A stretch of 64,000 nucleotides of DNA from Cohnella cholangitidis. GTDB taxonomy: Bacteria > Bacillota > Bacilli > Paenibacillales > Paenibacillaceae. Made by a program: the position numbers and the translations under genes. Under the pieces are notes generated by a model, which was given only the letters and a program-made list of their open reading frames with translations, had not been told where the DNA came from and did no database searches. Location: contig NZ_CP041969.1 of assembly GCF_014107495.1 (NCBI RefSeq), forward strand, positions 2,381,501 through 2,445,500. The letters are read 5' to 3'. This document shows positions 1 to 8,775 of this stretch, piece by piece (positions within the stretch are counted from its first letter, which is position 1; every line of letters begins with the position of its first letter).

Positions 1-963
1 AGCGAGTTGGATTTCGCACTTGTCGGCCAACCCCGCAGCAACGATGTTCTTCGCTACGTAACGCGCCGCATAAGCCGCGGAACGGTCAACCTTCGTCGGA
101 TCTTTGCCGGAGAATGCTCCGCCGCCGTGGCGAGCGTAACCGCCGTAAGTATCAACGATGATTTTGCGTCCCGTTAACCCTGCATCTCCTTGAGGACCGC
201 CGATAACGAACCTGCCCGTTGGATTAATGAAGAATTTCGTGTCGGCATCCAGCCACTCGGAAGGAACTTCCGGATAGATAACATGCTCGCGGATATCTTT
301 CTGGATTTGCTCCAAAGAGATGTCTTCGGAGTGCTGCGTGGATACGACGATCGCATCGACGCGAACCGGTTTGCCGTCTTCGTATTGTACCGTAACTTGA
401 GTTTTGCCGTCCGGGCGCAGGTAAGCAAGCTTGCCGTTCTTGCGCACTTCGGACAAACGCCGGGACAAACGATGCGCTAACGCGATCGGAAGCGGCATCA
501 ATTCAGGCGTTTCGTTCGTCGCGAAACCGAACATGAGACCTTGGTCTCCTGCTCCGATATCTTCGTTCTCTTGTTGGATGTCTTTACCGTCGCGAGTCTC
601 CAAAGCGGCGTTAACGCCTTGCGCGATGTCGGCGGACTGTTCGTTCAAAGAAGTCAGAACGGCGCAAGTGCTGGAATCGAAACCGTATTTAGCCCTAGTA
701 TAACCGATCTCCTTGATCGTACGACGAGCGATAGCGGAAATATCTACGAAGTCGGCTTTGCTGCTGATTTCGCCAATGACTAATACAAGCCCAGTAGCAA
801 CGGACACTTCGCAGGCTACACGAGCGTAAGGGTCCACTTCCAGGAACGCGTCCAATACCGCGTCTGAAATCTGATCGCATATTTTATCCGGATGGCCTTC
901 GGTGACCGATTCGGATGTGAAGAGATGCCGGCCTTTTATCGACAAAGTCTCCAACCCCCACAT
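1..963 (-). CDS. metK: S-adenosylmethionine synthetase MetK, 3' end beyond window
   Basis: Makes S-adenosylmethionine from ATP and methionine in the cytoplasm. The N-terminal block [20 protein letters not shown] is the ATP/methionine-binding signature, and [10 protein letters not shown] (about residue 120) and GGGAFSGKD (near the window edge) are also MetK motifs. About 321 codons are present of the usual 390-400; the C-terminus runs off coordinate 1. The start is uncertain. The ATG at 963 adds a short MWGLET leader and has an AAAGG about 10 nt upstream, inside a hairpin. A TTG at 945 would give the MSIKGRHLF start common in this family, but its SD spacing is poor. A single-gene transcript from the promoter at 1021-1049 is likely. 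No SAM riboswitch is visible in the leader. Confidence 0.95.
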   Translation of the reverse strand, partial: MWGLETLSIKGRHLFTSESVTEGHPDKICDQISDAVLDAFLEVDPYARVACEVSVATGLVLVIGEISSKADFVDISAIARRTIKEIGYTRAKYGFDSSTCAVLTSLNEQSADIAQGVNAALETRDGKDIQQENEDIGAGDQGLMFGFATNETPELMPLPIALAHRLSRRLSEVRKNGKLAYLRPDGKTQVTVQYEDGKPVRVDAIVVSTQHSEDISLEQIQKDIREHVIYPEVPSEWLDADTKFFINPTGRFVIGGPQGDAGLTGRKIIVDTYGGYARHGGGAFSGKDPTKVDRSAAYAARYVAKNIVAAGLADKCEIQLA

Positions 964-973
964 ATAAAATCAA

Positions 974-1067
974 CCTTTTCCCATGGGAAAAGGCTGTAAA
1001 GAATAAACCTTCGATTAATAATGATACCGGAACTGTCGAGGAGTGTCAATGTAATGCAGCCTTTTCC
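974..1067. repeat. Palindrome and inverted repeats around the metK promoter
   Basis: A perfect 20-bp palindrome, CCTTTTCCCATGGGAAAAGG, lies at 974-993 between the promoter and the metK start. Its right half extended, GGAAAAGGCTG (986-996), is repeated exactly in inverse as CAGCCTTTTCC at 1057-1067, just upstream of the -35. Three GGAAAAGG half-sites therefore bracket the promoter. In RNA the palindrome would form an 8-bp stem that includes the AAAGG upstream of the ATG. It could be a repressor operator, a looping pair or a translation-blocking hairpin; the function is inferred. Confidence 0.6.
1021..1049 (-). promoter_or_regulatory. SigA promoter of metK
   Basis: On the minus strand there is a perfect -35 TTGACA (1044-1049), a 17-bp spacer and a -10 TATCAT (1021-1026). 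Transcription would begin near 1014, leaving a leader of about 50 nt before the metK ATG. Inverted repeats flank the promoter on both sides. Confidence 0.8.
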
Positions 1068-1085
1068 GCGCTATGAATAACAAGG

Positions 1086-1358
1086 TTACAGGAGCGTTTG
1101 CTGAGCTTGTTGAACGAGTCTTTTCGTAATGCCTCCGCCCAGAGATCCTGCTTCCCGCGAAGTAAGATCTCCTAGATATTGTTGCCCAAAGCCGGCCGAA
1201 CTTATGCTTCCCAGCTCGCCGGCGAATTCCGTATCCAGCCCGCCCGTATGTGCAGCTATCGGAACACCTAGTTCCGCGGCAATTTCGTATTTCATCTGAT
1301 TAATCGCATTAGCGCACTCCGGTACGACAAGTCTGTTGCTTCTGTTGTTTCTCGCCAT
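1086..1358 (-). CDS. Alpha/beta-type small acid-soluble spore protein, long variant
   Basis: A spore-core DNA-binding protein that coats and protects DNA in the dormant spore. Both family blocks are present: [23 protein letters not shown] near the N-terminus and [16 protein letters not shown] near the C-terminus. At 90 aa it is longer than the usual 60-75 aa, because about 30 extra residues separate the two blocks. The insert contains TEFAGELG, which resembles the YEIAAELG of the first block, the region where the germination protease GPR cuts. A perfect AAGGAGG precedes the ATG. A CATACTA at 1390-1396 fits a forespore SigG -10 box, but no convincing -35 is seen. The gene follows rfbD on the same strand. 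Confidence 0.9.
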   Translation of the reverse strand: MARNNRSNRLVVPECANAINQMKYEIAAELGVPIAAHTGGLDTEFAGELGSISSAGFGQQYLGDLTSREAGSLGGGITKRLVQQAQQTLL

Positions 1359-1427
1359 AATTATAGTCCTCCTTGTATTGTGATGAACCTAGTATGTACC
1401 GGCTCATCGCGATCAAGGCGTATTACA

Positions 1428-2342
1428 TTATGGGTCTCGGGGGAAAATATAGGATGTATCTTCGAACGCCCCGCCCGAATTCGTCAAAAAATCGCGCAGT
1501 GCCTCCCGCCAGTGACGCAGAGGCTGAAAGCCCGCTTCGATCATCGCGGCCGAGCTTAGCACGGAGTAGGCGGGGCGCGGGGCCGGACGAGGGAATTGGC
1601 TCGTCGAACACGGGGTTACCTTGATGTCCGACATTCCGGCTTCCTCGAATATCGCCTTCGCGAAATCGTACCATGTACATCCTCCCGCGTTGGAAGCATG
1701 GTACGTGCCATACTTATCGCTAGTTACAAGCATCGCAAGGAATCGAGCAAGATCATAAGTATAAGTCGGCGCCCCTACCTGATCGTTCACGACCGCTAAC
1801 TCTTGTCGATCCGATGCCAACTGGAGCATCGTTCTGGCAAAGTTTTTCCCGTATTTCCCGTAAAGCCATGACGTTCTGACGACAAACAGTTTAGAGGAAG
1901 CAGATGCAGCCGCTTGTTCTCCTTCCAGCTTCGTCCTGCCGTATACGGAAAGCGGGCCTGTAGGATGGAACGCCTCGTACGGCTTGGTTCCCATTCCATC
2001 GAATACGTAATCCGTACTGATATAACAAAATTTAGCCCCGACCGCTTCAGCAGCTTCGGCCACGTTATGCGTACCCATTACATTGATCGCATGAGCCCTA
2101 TCCGGTTCCGTCTCCGCTCGATCTACCGCGGTATAGGCTGCAGCATGTATAACGACATCCGGTTTCCATTCGGCGATCAGTAAATGGCATTGTTTCGCAT
2201 CGGCAATATCAAGCTCCGCTCGGCTCTTGCCGATAATTCGGAGCTGGTCGTCCTCCAATCGCGCGAGCTCTTGACCCAACTGGCCGCTAGCGCCCGTTAC
2301 CAAAACCGTAGGCTGAATCGAAACGCGATCTAACCCGCTCAT
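1428..2342 (-). CDS. rfbD: dTDP-4-dehydrorhamnose reductase
   Basis: Last step of dTDP-L-rhamnose synthesis: NAD(P)H reduction of dTDP-4-keto-L-rhamnose. The Rossmann motif TGASGQLGQEL is near residue 16, STDYVFDG is present, and YGRTK supplies the catalytic Tyr/Lys pair. About 304 aa, normal for RmlD. The ATG at 2342 overlaps the rfbB stop (ATGA), as expected for translational coupling; an upstream alternative at 2378 would lie inside rfbB. Third gene of rfbC-rfbB-rfbD. The fourth rhamnose gene, rfbA (thymidylyltransferase), is not in this window and must be elsewhere. Confidence 0.95.
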   Translation of the reverse strand: MSGLDRVSIQPTVLVTGASGQLGQELARLEDDQLRIIGKSRAELDIADAKQCHLLIAEWKPDVVIHAAAYTAVDRAETEPDRAHAINVMGTHNVAEAAEAVGAKFCYISTDYVFDGMGTKPYEAFHPTGPLSVYGRTKLEGEQAAASASSKLFVVRTSWLYGKYGKNFARTMLQLASDRQELAVVNDQVGAPTYTYDLARFLAMLVTSDKYGTYHASNAGGCTWYDFAKAIFEEAGMSDIKVTPCSTSQFPRPAPRPAYSVLSSAAMIEAGFQPLRHWREALRDFLTNSGGAFEDTSYIFPRDP

Positions 2343-3319
2343 TGTTGGTACTCTCCCGAGGCGATTCGCCTCAACCAATTCTGATGTTCCTTATACCACT
2401 TAATGGTCGCTTGAATTCCATCCTCATAACGATATTGAGGCTTCCAACCCAATTCGTCGCTGATTTTCTTCGCGTCGATCGCATACCTACGATCATGGCC
2501 AAGCCGATCCTCCACGAATCGAATCAAACTTTCCGGTTTGCCGAGCTCCTTGAGGATGGTATGAACGACCTGCAGGTTCGTTCGCTCGTTATTGCCCCCG
2601 ATATTGTAAACCTCCCCCTTACGCCCATTATGAAGGACGAGAGCAATCGCATTGCAATGGTCCTCCACGTACAGCCAATCCCTCACGTTCAACCCGTCCC
2701 CATAAACCGTTAAGGGTTGGTTTGCCATCGCGTTCCGAATCATAAGCGGGATAAGCTTCTCCGGAAATTGGTAGGGACCGTAGTTGTTCGAACAACGGGT
2801 AATGTTAACGTGCAAACCATAGGTTTCGTAATAGGCGCGAACCAACAGATCTGCCCCCGCTTTACTGGCGGAATAAGGACTGTTGGGGGCTAGCGGGGTC
2901 TTCTCGGAAAACAAACCTTCTTCTCCAAGCGTACCGTACACTTCGTCCGTGGATATTTGCACATACTTGGGTACCTTGTACTTGATTGCTAGATCCAAGA
3001 GCACTTGCGTGCCGATAATGTTCGTCCTTACGAAAATTCCAGGGTCCGTAATGCTGCGATCGACATGGGATTCCGCCGCGAAATTCACGACGGCGTCGAT
3101 ACCTTCTTCGAATAAAGGTTCCATGGAAGCCGCATCCGAAATGTTCGCACGAACGAATCGGTAGGTTTCGGGATCTTCGATGCCCGATAAATTATCGGGA
3201 TTGCCCGCATAGGTTAGGTAATCTACGTTCATAAGCTCATAGGACGGATATTCGCGCCTCATGTAATGAATAAAGTTGCTGCCGATAAATCCGGCACCGC
3301 CTGTAACAAGCAATCTCAT
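2339..3319 (-). CDS. rfbB: dTDP-glucose 4,6-dehydratase
   Basis: Converts dTDP-glucose to dTDP-4-keto-6-deoxyglucose. It is an extended SDR with GGAGFIGSNF at residues 7-16, catalytic STDEVYG (Thr124, Asp125, Glu126) and Tyr149-x3-Lys153 in YSASK. About 326 aa, the usual size. The ATG at 3319 was chosen because AAAGGA lies 8 nt upstream; the ATG at 3328 overlaps that SD and directly follows the rfbC stop. Middle gene of the rhamnose operon. Confidence 0.96.
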   Translation of the reverse strand: MRLLVTGGAGFIGSNFIHYMRREYPSYELMNVDYLTYAGNPDNLSGIEDPETYRFVRANISDAASMEPLFEEGIDAVVNFAAESHVDRSITDPGIFVRTNIIGTQVLLDLAIKYKVPKYVQISTDEVYGTLGEEGLFSEKTPLAPNSPYSASKAGADLLVRAYYETYGLHVNITRCSNNYGPYQFPEKLIPLMIRNAMANQPLTVYGDGLNVRDWLYVEDHCNAIALVLHNGRKGEVYNIGGNNERTNLQVVHTILKELGKPESLIRFVEDRLGHDRRYAIDAKKISDELGWKPQYRYEDGIQATIKWYKEHQNWLRRIASGEYQQ

Positions 3320-3331
3320 GCTGCTCATCCT

Positions 3332-3883
3332 TTAGTAAACAAAATTGTATTGCGCGTTTGCCAATCGCGGGTGCAACCCGTCTTTGTCCGAGAGAATGGG
3401 CCTATCCGTCGGCCACGCTATTCCGATATCCGGATCGTTCCATAAGATTCCTCTGTCAAGCTCGGAAGAGTAGTAATTATCGACCTTGTACTGGACTTCC
3501 GTATACTGCGTCAACGTGCAGAAACCGTGTGCGAATCCTCTGGGAACGAAGAGCTGGCGCATATTGATCGCGGACAGCTCAAAACCTTCCCATTGACCGA
3601 AAGTAGGCGAACCTGATCTTATGTCCACGACTACATCGAAAATCGATCCCGCGGTCGCCCTGACAAGCTTGCTCTGGGCTTGCGGATTCAGTTGGTAATG
3701 AAGACCCCGTATGACGCCGGCTTGAACGGACAGGGAATGGTTATCTTGGACGAATACCGTAGGGATCCCAAGCTCCGAATAGCGCTCGGCATGATAGCTT
3801 TCCGTAAAAAAACCCCGATGGTCTACGAACGAAGCCGGCTCAATTAACTTAACGCCTTGCAACTTGCTCTCTATGACCTTCAA
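3332..3883 (-). CDS. rfbC: dTDP-4-dehydrorhamnose 3,5-epimerase
   Basis: Epimerises dTDP-4-keto-6-deoxyglucose at C3 and C5. The cupin-type RmlC signature is clear: FVQDNHS, RGLHYQ (catalytic His62), FDVVVDIR and PRGFAHGF. At 183 aa it is normal length. The start is TTG with AAGGTGAT about 5 nt upstream. First gene of the rhamnose operon; the 110 bp between it and the terminator at 3993-4027 must hold the promoter, but no strong hexamers stand out. Rhamnose is a frequent sugar of S-layer glycans and wall polymers in this family, which fits the surface-protein genes nearby. Confidence 0.95.
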   Translation of the reverse strand: MKVIESKLQGVKLIEPASFVDHRGFFTESYHAERYSELGIPTVFVQDNHSLSVQAGVIRGLHYQLNPQAQSKLVRATAGSIFDVVVDIRSGSPTFGQWEGFELSAINMRQLFVPRGFAHGFCTLTQYTEVQYKVDNYYSSELDRGILWNDPDIGIAWPTDRPILSDKDGLHPRLANAQYNFVY

Positions 3884-3992
3884 TTGATCACCTTATATCG
3901 GAAAAATTACCGTTCTATACTCTTCTCGGCATCGTATATGTTATTCACGGGATCGTTTCGTTGCCTTAGGTAACTGCGGCTTCTTCGGCACG

Positions 3993-4027
3993 CAAAAAAA
4001 ACCGCCAAGCTTAAGGCTTGACGGTTC
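3993..4027 (-). terminator. Rho-independent terminator after the 4053-4556 gene
   Basis: Read on the minus strand, AACCGTCAAGC and GCTTGGCGGTT form an 11-bp stem (one G-U pair) around a CTTAA loop, followed by TTTTTTTT. It isolates the small secreted-protein gene from the rfb operon. Confidence 0.85.
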
Positions 4028-4052
4028 ATGGTATAAGTATCATTCATAATGG

Positions 4053-4556
4053 CTATTGCAGCAGCTTGTATTCGCCTCGAACGAGAACGATGATATCCTT
4101 AGCCTGCTTAGGATCGGACTCAACGCCTCTATCCCCTCTAGGGTTCAGAATAAGATGGTTGTTCTTGACCGCTTTGCCCGGAGTGATATCCAATCCGTCG
4201 GTTAAGTCGGACAATCCGTTCTTGTCCGCACTGTAAGCGATCGCTTTGCCCGTTCGTACGATCAGCTCGCCGCCGTCGGCGACGACCAGCTTCGTCCCCC
4301 ATGGTACCGTTACGACTTCCAGCTTCGTTGAACCTCCGCCACCGCCGCCGGTAGAGCCGATTTTCTCCAACTCTTGCTTCACAAGCTTGGCAACCGCGGC
4401 ATCGACGTATCCCTTTGTTACGATTGGATCATCTACGGATCCGGGATTCGTAGGACCGTCGGCTTCTGCCGTCGAGGACATGATTCCGATCGTGCCTAGA
4501 GCTACAGCCAGCACGGCCGTCGCTCCCCATACCGCCCATTTCTTCGGTGTCTGCAA
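4053..4556 (-). CDS. Small secreted protein of unknown function
   Basis: 167 aa. I do not recognise a named family. The N-terminus has a basic start, a hydrophobic stretch (residues 8-26) and a likely signal peptidase site around AEA-DG. The mature part has PGSVDDPIVTKGYVD, a short helical stretch (AAVAKLVKQELEKIG), a Gly-rich linker and a beta-rich domain of about 90 residues that includes VPWGTKLVVADGGELIVRTG. The start is TTG with GGGAGAG 8 nt upstream; an in-frame stop precedes it. It is monocistronic: its own terminator lies at 3993-4027, and an exopolysaccharide gene ends 84 bp upstream. It is probably exported and exposed on the surface or in the wall; the function is unknown. Confidence 0.7.
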   Translation of the reverse strand: MQTPKKWAVWGATAVLAVALGTIGIMSSTAEADGPTNPGSVDDPIVTKGYVDAAVAKLVKQELEKIGSTGGGGGGSTKLEVVTVPWGTKLVVADGGELIVRTGKAIAYSADKNGLSDLTDGLDITPGKAVKNNHLILNPRGDRGVESDPKQAKDIIVLVRGEYKLLQ

Positions 4557-4640
4557 GTTTCATCTCTCCCGTTTCGACAAGTTCTATCATTTTGTACGCA
4601 TTCTGATGCGGGAAAGTTGCGAGATTTGAATATAACTAAA

Positions 4641-5516
4641 TTATATTAACTTGAGCTTACGTATCCGCTCTACTTCTAGTTTTATCCCCTCAGCAAATGA
4701 AATAGGAGAAAAACCAAAATCTTTTTTTGCTGCAGCATGATCAAATGACTTATTTTCATTCAATCTTAGTACTTGTTCTATCTTTATTTTGGGATTCTTC
4801 GCCACGCGATTATACAACCCAACCACTGGTAGAATGAGCCGAAGAGGAACATGAAGCTTCTTAACCTTTTTATTGAGTGCGTTGGCCGTTATATCGATAA
4901 CTTGATCGAATGTCAAAGGTTCTTTGCCCGAGAGATTATATGCTTTACCTGAGCATTCCGGATTACTCATACATCCCATGATCGCATCAGCGAGATCATC
5001 AACATAAATCGGCTGCTGAAGAGATTGTCCATCTCCGGCAATCGGCATTACCGGATATCGATGCAAAACCCTTATCAACTTAGACATATTTCGATCTCTT
5101 TCAGTTCCATATATCATTGTTGGTCGTAAAATAGTGTAGTCGAGCGAGCTGCCCGTCACTTTCGATTCCGCTGCCAACCTTATCGCTTTGGTTTGCGCAG
5201 CCAAAGTCGTAAATATTGCCGTTGTACTTACAAATATAGCTCTTCGCACGCCAGCATTTACCGCTTCATTAACGATTGTATCCGCATGCCCAAATCCCAA
5301 AGAAGCTATATTAATTAATGTATCAACACCTTGAAGTGCTTTACGATAAGAATCCTTATCCTCAAGTGTGCCAGACACCGTTTCTATTCTATTTCGATCC
5401 AATCGATTCGTGTCGCTTGTAGGGCGGACAAAGCATCGAATTTCCTTGTCCGTTTCCATCAGTTTTTTCATAAAATGGCTACCTGTAAAACCTGTAGCGC
5501 CGGTGACCAAGATCAT
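4641..5516 (-). CDS. NAD-dependent epimerase/dehydratase-like SDR (sugar nucleotide enzyme)
   Basis: 291 aa with an N-terminal dinucleotide-binding motif (TGATGFTGSH, residues 5-14) and SDR features such as LRPTMIYG and QQPIYVDDLADAI. It belongs with the atypical or extended SDRs that act on UDP-sugars, such as the WbpV/WbpK-like 4-keto reductases. The usual YxxxK pair is not visible: the aligned region reads AAQTK, so the Tyr seems to be missing. It overlaps the upstream glycosyltransferase by 4 nt and is the last gene of the exopolysaccharide operon. With the CapD/WbpM-like dehydratase and a WbuB-like transferase in the same operon, a role in making a 6-deoxy-HexNAc (QuiNAc or FucNAc) is a reasonable inference. 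Confidence 0.75.
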   Translation of the reverse strand: MILVTGATGFTGSHFMKKLMETDKEIRCFVRPTSDTNRLDRNRIETVSGTLEDKDSYRKALQGVDTLINIASLGFGHADTIVNEAVNAGVRRAIFVSTTAIFTTLAAQTKAIRLAAESKVTGSSLDYTILRPTMIYGTERDRNMSKLIRVLHRYPVMPIAGDGQSLQQPIYVDDLADAIMGCMSNPECSGKAYNLSGKEPLTFDQVIDITANALNKKVKKLHVPLRLILPVVGLYNRVAKNPKIKIEQVLRLNENKSFDHAAAKKDFGFSPISFAEGIKLEVERIRKLKLI

Positions 5517-6754
5517 TTTAGATTCTCCTTCTCAATTCCCGTAAGTACGTCCAAATACTTATTGGCCAGAGCAGCTCTAGAAAAGTTTCTTTTAACGAAT
5601 TCGTACCCTTCTTTACTTAATTGTTCTCTTAAGACTGAGTCATTGGTTAATTTCTTAACCGCTTGCTCGATTTGATCAACATTTTCCGGTTCGGCTAGAA
5701 TAGCACCTCGAGAGCTACGAAGGATCTCCTCTGCCTCACCTGAGATTGAGCCTACAATCGGACACCCACTGCCTAGAATTTCAAACATTTTCGAAGGAAT
5801 GTACGCGTCAAATAATGGCAAATTTCTTAAGGGCACGAAGCTTAAGTATGCTTCTGAGTAGAACAATGGTATTCTGTCTTTACTCTGTGAAGATATGAAT
5901 TGAATATTGGTTAACTGATACTTACTCGCTAAATCTAGAACTTTTGGTTTCTCGGCCCCTTCACCTACAAAAACGAATAACAGATCATTATTATCTCGCA
6001 TTCGTAGCGCTACTTCAACGAGAGTAGACAGCCCTTGAGATATACCATGGGCCCCTGCATATAATAAAATTTTCCTATCTCCCCATCCGTATTCACTCCT
6101 AAGCTCATTACTAGCTGGCAGACTCTCTTTATTAAAGATATCTGTATCTACTCCATTAGTAATAACCTCAATTTTTGCTTCTTGGACTCCCCTTTCACAA
6201 AGTTGCTTCTTAAATGATTGCGTAACGACGACTACCTTCTTACTTCTTCGATAAAGAAACATTTCCAACGATTCAAGAGCTTTAATAATCCATTTATTTT
6301 TTAGTACGCCTAATTTGATGATTGCATCCGGCCATAAATCACGGACTTCAAATACAAAAGGTGATCTTCTGAATATGCTAAATACATATCCAGATATAAC
6401 CGAAAAGAGAGTTGGTGAACTTACGATAATAACATTCGGCTTCGGGATGTGTACCATGCTTTGAAAAATTGAAGACAGCATAAAAGAAACATGTCCCATT
6501 GTTTTCTTGACGAATCCTTCATTCGGTGTTGCATACACATAGTTTCGATATACTCTTATTCCCTCAATTTCTTCCACCATGTATTTCTTCCCGCGATAAT
6601 GTTCCGGTATTATCCCTGTAGGATGGTTCGGAAAACATGTCACTACAGATACCTGATGCCCTTCGCCGACCCAACGCTTCGCCATCTCAAACAATCTTGC
6701 GGATGGAGCACCGATTTCCGGATAGAAATAATGACAAATTACAGTGATTTTCAT
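5513..6754 (-). CDS. Glycosyltransferase family 4 (WbuB-like)
   Basis: 413 aa GT-B enzyme. The N-terminus ICHYFYPEIGAPSARLFEMA is typical of WbuB/WcaI-type family 4 transferases. The C-terminal nucleotide-sugar domain has ITNGVDTDIF, LLYAGAHG, FVGEGAEK and the E-x7-E-type segment around SKMFEILGSGCPIVG. It should add one sugar of the exopolysaccharide repeat on the cytoplasmic face; WbuB homologues transfer FucNAc, but the donor here is only inferred. The start overlaps the stop of the upstream lyase-like reading frame (ATGA) and the stop overlaps the next start, so it is translationally coupled on both sides. Confidence 0.9.
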   Translation of the reverse strand: MKITVICHYFYPEIGAPSARLFEMAKRWVGEGHQVSVVTCFPNHPTGIIPEHYRGKKYMVEEIEGIRVYRNYVYATPNEGFVKKTMGHVSFMLSSIFQSMVHIPKPNVIIVSSPTLFSVISGYVFSIFRRSPFVFEVRDLWPDAIIKLGVLKNKWIIKALESLEMFLYRRSKKVVVVTQSFKKQLCERGVQEAKIEVITNGVDTDIFNKESLPASNELRSEYGWGDRKILLYAGAHGISQGLSTLVEVALRMRDNNDLLFVFVGEGAEKPKVLDLASKYQLTNIQFISSQSKDRIPLFYSEAYLSFVPLRNLPLFDAYIPSKMFEILGSGCPIVGSISGEAEEILRSSRGAILAEPENVDQIEQAVKKLTNDSVLREQLSKEGYEFVKRNFSRAALANKYLDVLTGIEKENLK

Positions 6755-8753
6755 ATCTTGCTCCCTGTATTTTCTCTAGTCAAAATTTTGTATTCCAGAT
6801 GAGTTCCCAATTTAATCTCAAGTTTAATCTGACCTATCTGTATCGTATAAAATTCTAACCTATCATTAAAATGATATTCTATTGCTTCCTTTTTTATAGA
6901 TAGCACATATCCAATTACATTTGTCCCTGCAAATAGCTGATCGGAAATATGAAATACCGGGTTATCGTATTTAATGCCAAACTCTGGTGAGTACATGCCT
7001 GTAGTTTGTTGCAGACACGTATTTGCCGTCCCGAAGTATTCCATATACAAAGTTAGAGCTTCATGTTTAGACTCATATTTGTTCCCATCAACTGTCCATT
7101 CAACTTCGGGGTGTGCATGAATGAAGCTGTCGGCTTTTATTAATTGTTTGCTTTTGCTTGTTATTTCATCTATTACAATAACGATCTCATCCGCTATAAC
7201 AAAAACTTTCTGACCGGATTAACCCCAATATCATGATAACCATCATGACTCGCGGATAATGCCCACACTCCATCGATATCGCTATAATAAACAGCCGTTG
7301 GTCGTGCTCTCTTAGCTAATCGAAAATTACCCCAAACATCTGATTGATTTCTGCCATTAATCATTAAACAATTGTGTGCGGCTGTACTTCTGAACGTATT
7401 TCGCAAATCACCTTGATATTGGTAGACGCCTGAATCAACAATCCAACGTTTCCCTCCAAAAGAGAGCTCGTAGTTGCCGAAGTCAGCATGAGCATGAGCA
7501 GGTAGGAAGTCCGGACAAGACTGGCCGGCATCCGCAATCAAGAATAGCTTCTCACCTTTATAAACATAATAGCCCGATTCGTCGCCGAAGAATGAAACGG
7601 TCTCTTTATTATCCAACTCATCTACGTTCCCTATTAATCGATTATGCCCAATCAATAGCCAATCCAACAATGAATCCGGTCGATCTGAAGTCTCTGCAGA
7701 TCCTACCCCCATACCGTAAGAAAGCAATCTAATACTGGCAGATGACGATGCAATATGGAAAGCCGAATCATTCAACAATGGAATTTTCCCGTCCGGATGC
7801 AAAGTTTGATTCTGGAAATGAACCATAGCTTCCAGCTTGCGATATACCCATTCTGGGATAGGTCTTTCATATATCCTCAATAATCGGATAACTTCCAGAT
7901 AATCCTTCAACACAATTTGATGATACATTGGCGAACGTTCATAATGCCCTCCATCCGCAAGGATCTGATCATTCAACTGCCCCCACAAAATGGTTAATCC
8001 TTTATTGAGAATTGAGTCTGAGAATGGGCCTTCTAAGAAGAGACCCGCATATACCAATGCCTTGCCATTCTCGATCAAGTGATTACCTAATACATCCCAT
8101 TCTATGTTTTTAGACAGGAAGTAGCTCTGCACCCAGTAACTCTCTAGCAACGCTTGTTTAAAAGCGACATCATCTTCAATAGCGGTTCTGAATAGATCAT
8201 AAGCATACGTCCAATTCACTAAACGCAAAGAGAGGGTGTAGGGATGCCAACCATCGCCTATACCCACTTGTTGATTGTTCTCGATCCAGCTTAATACTAA
8301 TGACTTAAATGTATTGTAATAGGATGTAATGGCTGTATCTTGAGTCCATGCCAAGCCTAAAGAAATTCCATATTCAAAATAATGTAAATTGTAACGCCAT
8401 AAGTGCGATGCTCTTGTAGTGTGCCATTCAATAGTATCATCAAATTGAAGTTCATAGTTCAAAAAAACAAACTTATTACTTTGAATGTTCTTTATCTCGA
8501 GCTGAAAATCATTCATTCGAGTTGGATTCCAATATTCATTCAGATTACCGTGAGACAATAATATATTTCGCTTAGTTAACCTGACTCCGAGATGGAGTTT
8601 CTTTATTTTTCGTTTGTAGTGATTCATCGTTATAATACGAAATGGATAAGCGAATCTCCGCTTACCCATAAATAATAATCGATGACCTATTTGATTCCAC
8701 TTGAGGTAACTGGTCGTAATTAGCATTCTCTTTATTCGATCAACCCGAATCAT
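6751..8753 (-). pseudogene. Heparinase II/III-like protein, interrupted by one frameshift
   Basis: The N-terminal part (8753 down to about 7210) carries an alpha-toroid lyase domain and the heparinase II/III signature HAHADFGNYELSFGGKRWIVDSG followed by YQGDLRNTFRSTAAHN. The frame then ends prematurely at 7194. A second frame continues without a stop from there to 6751 with KVFVIADEIVIVIDE, then WTVDGNKYES. Adding one base near 7206-7210 would join the two into about 667 aa. Its stop still overlaps the next gene's ATG, so the architecture is intact apart from the missing base. The ATG at 8753 has GGGGTG 6 nt upstream and is preferred over 8804. It is either a recent pseudogene or a sequencing deletion. 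A polysaccharide lyase-like role in polymer processing is inferred. Confidence 0.8.
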
Positions 8754-8775
8754 ATTATGCACCCCAAAACCATCG

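Noticed and set aside
961..1085. Possible SAM (S-box) riboswitch upstream of metK
   Set aside because: The leader between the predicted transcription start and the ATG is about 50 nt, too short for an S-box, and none of its conserved sequence is seen.
4630..4648. AT-only inverted repeat at the end of the exopolysaccharide operon as a terminator
   Set aside because: The stem is just AATATAA/TTATATT without GC pairs and no U-tract follows, so it cannot be called a terminator.
7194..7215. Programmed ribosomal frameshift in the heparinase-like gene
   Set aside because: The site (AAG TTT TTG) is not a proper X-XXY-YYZ slippery heptamer and no downstream stem is seen; a missing base explains it more simply, as in the other three breaks.
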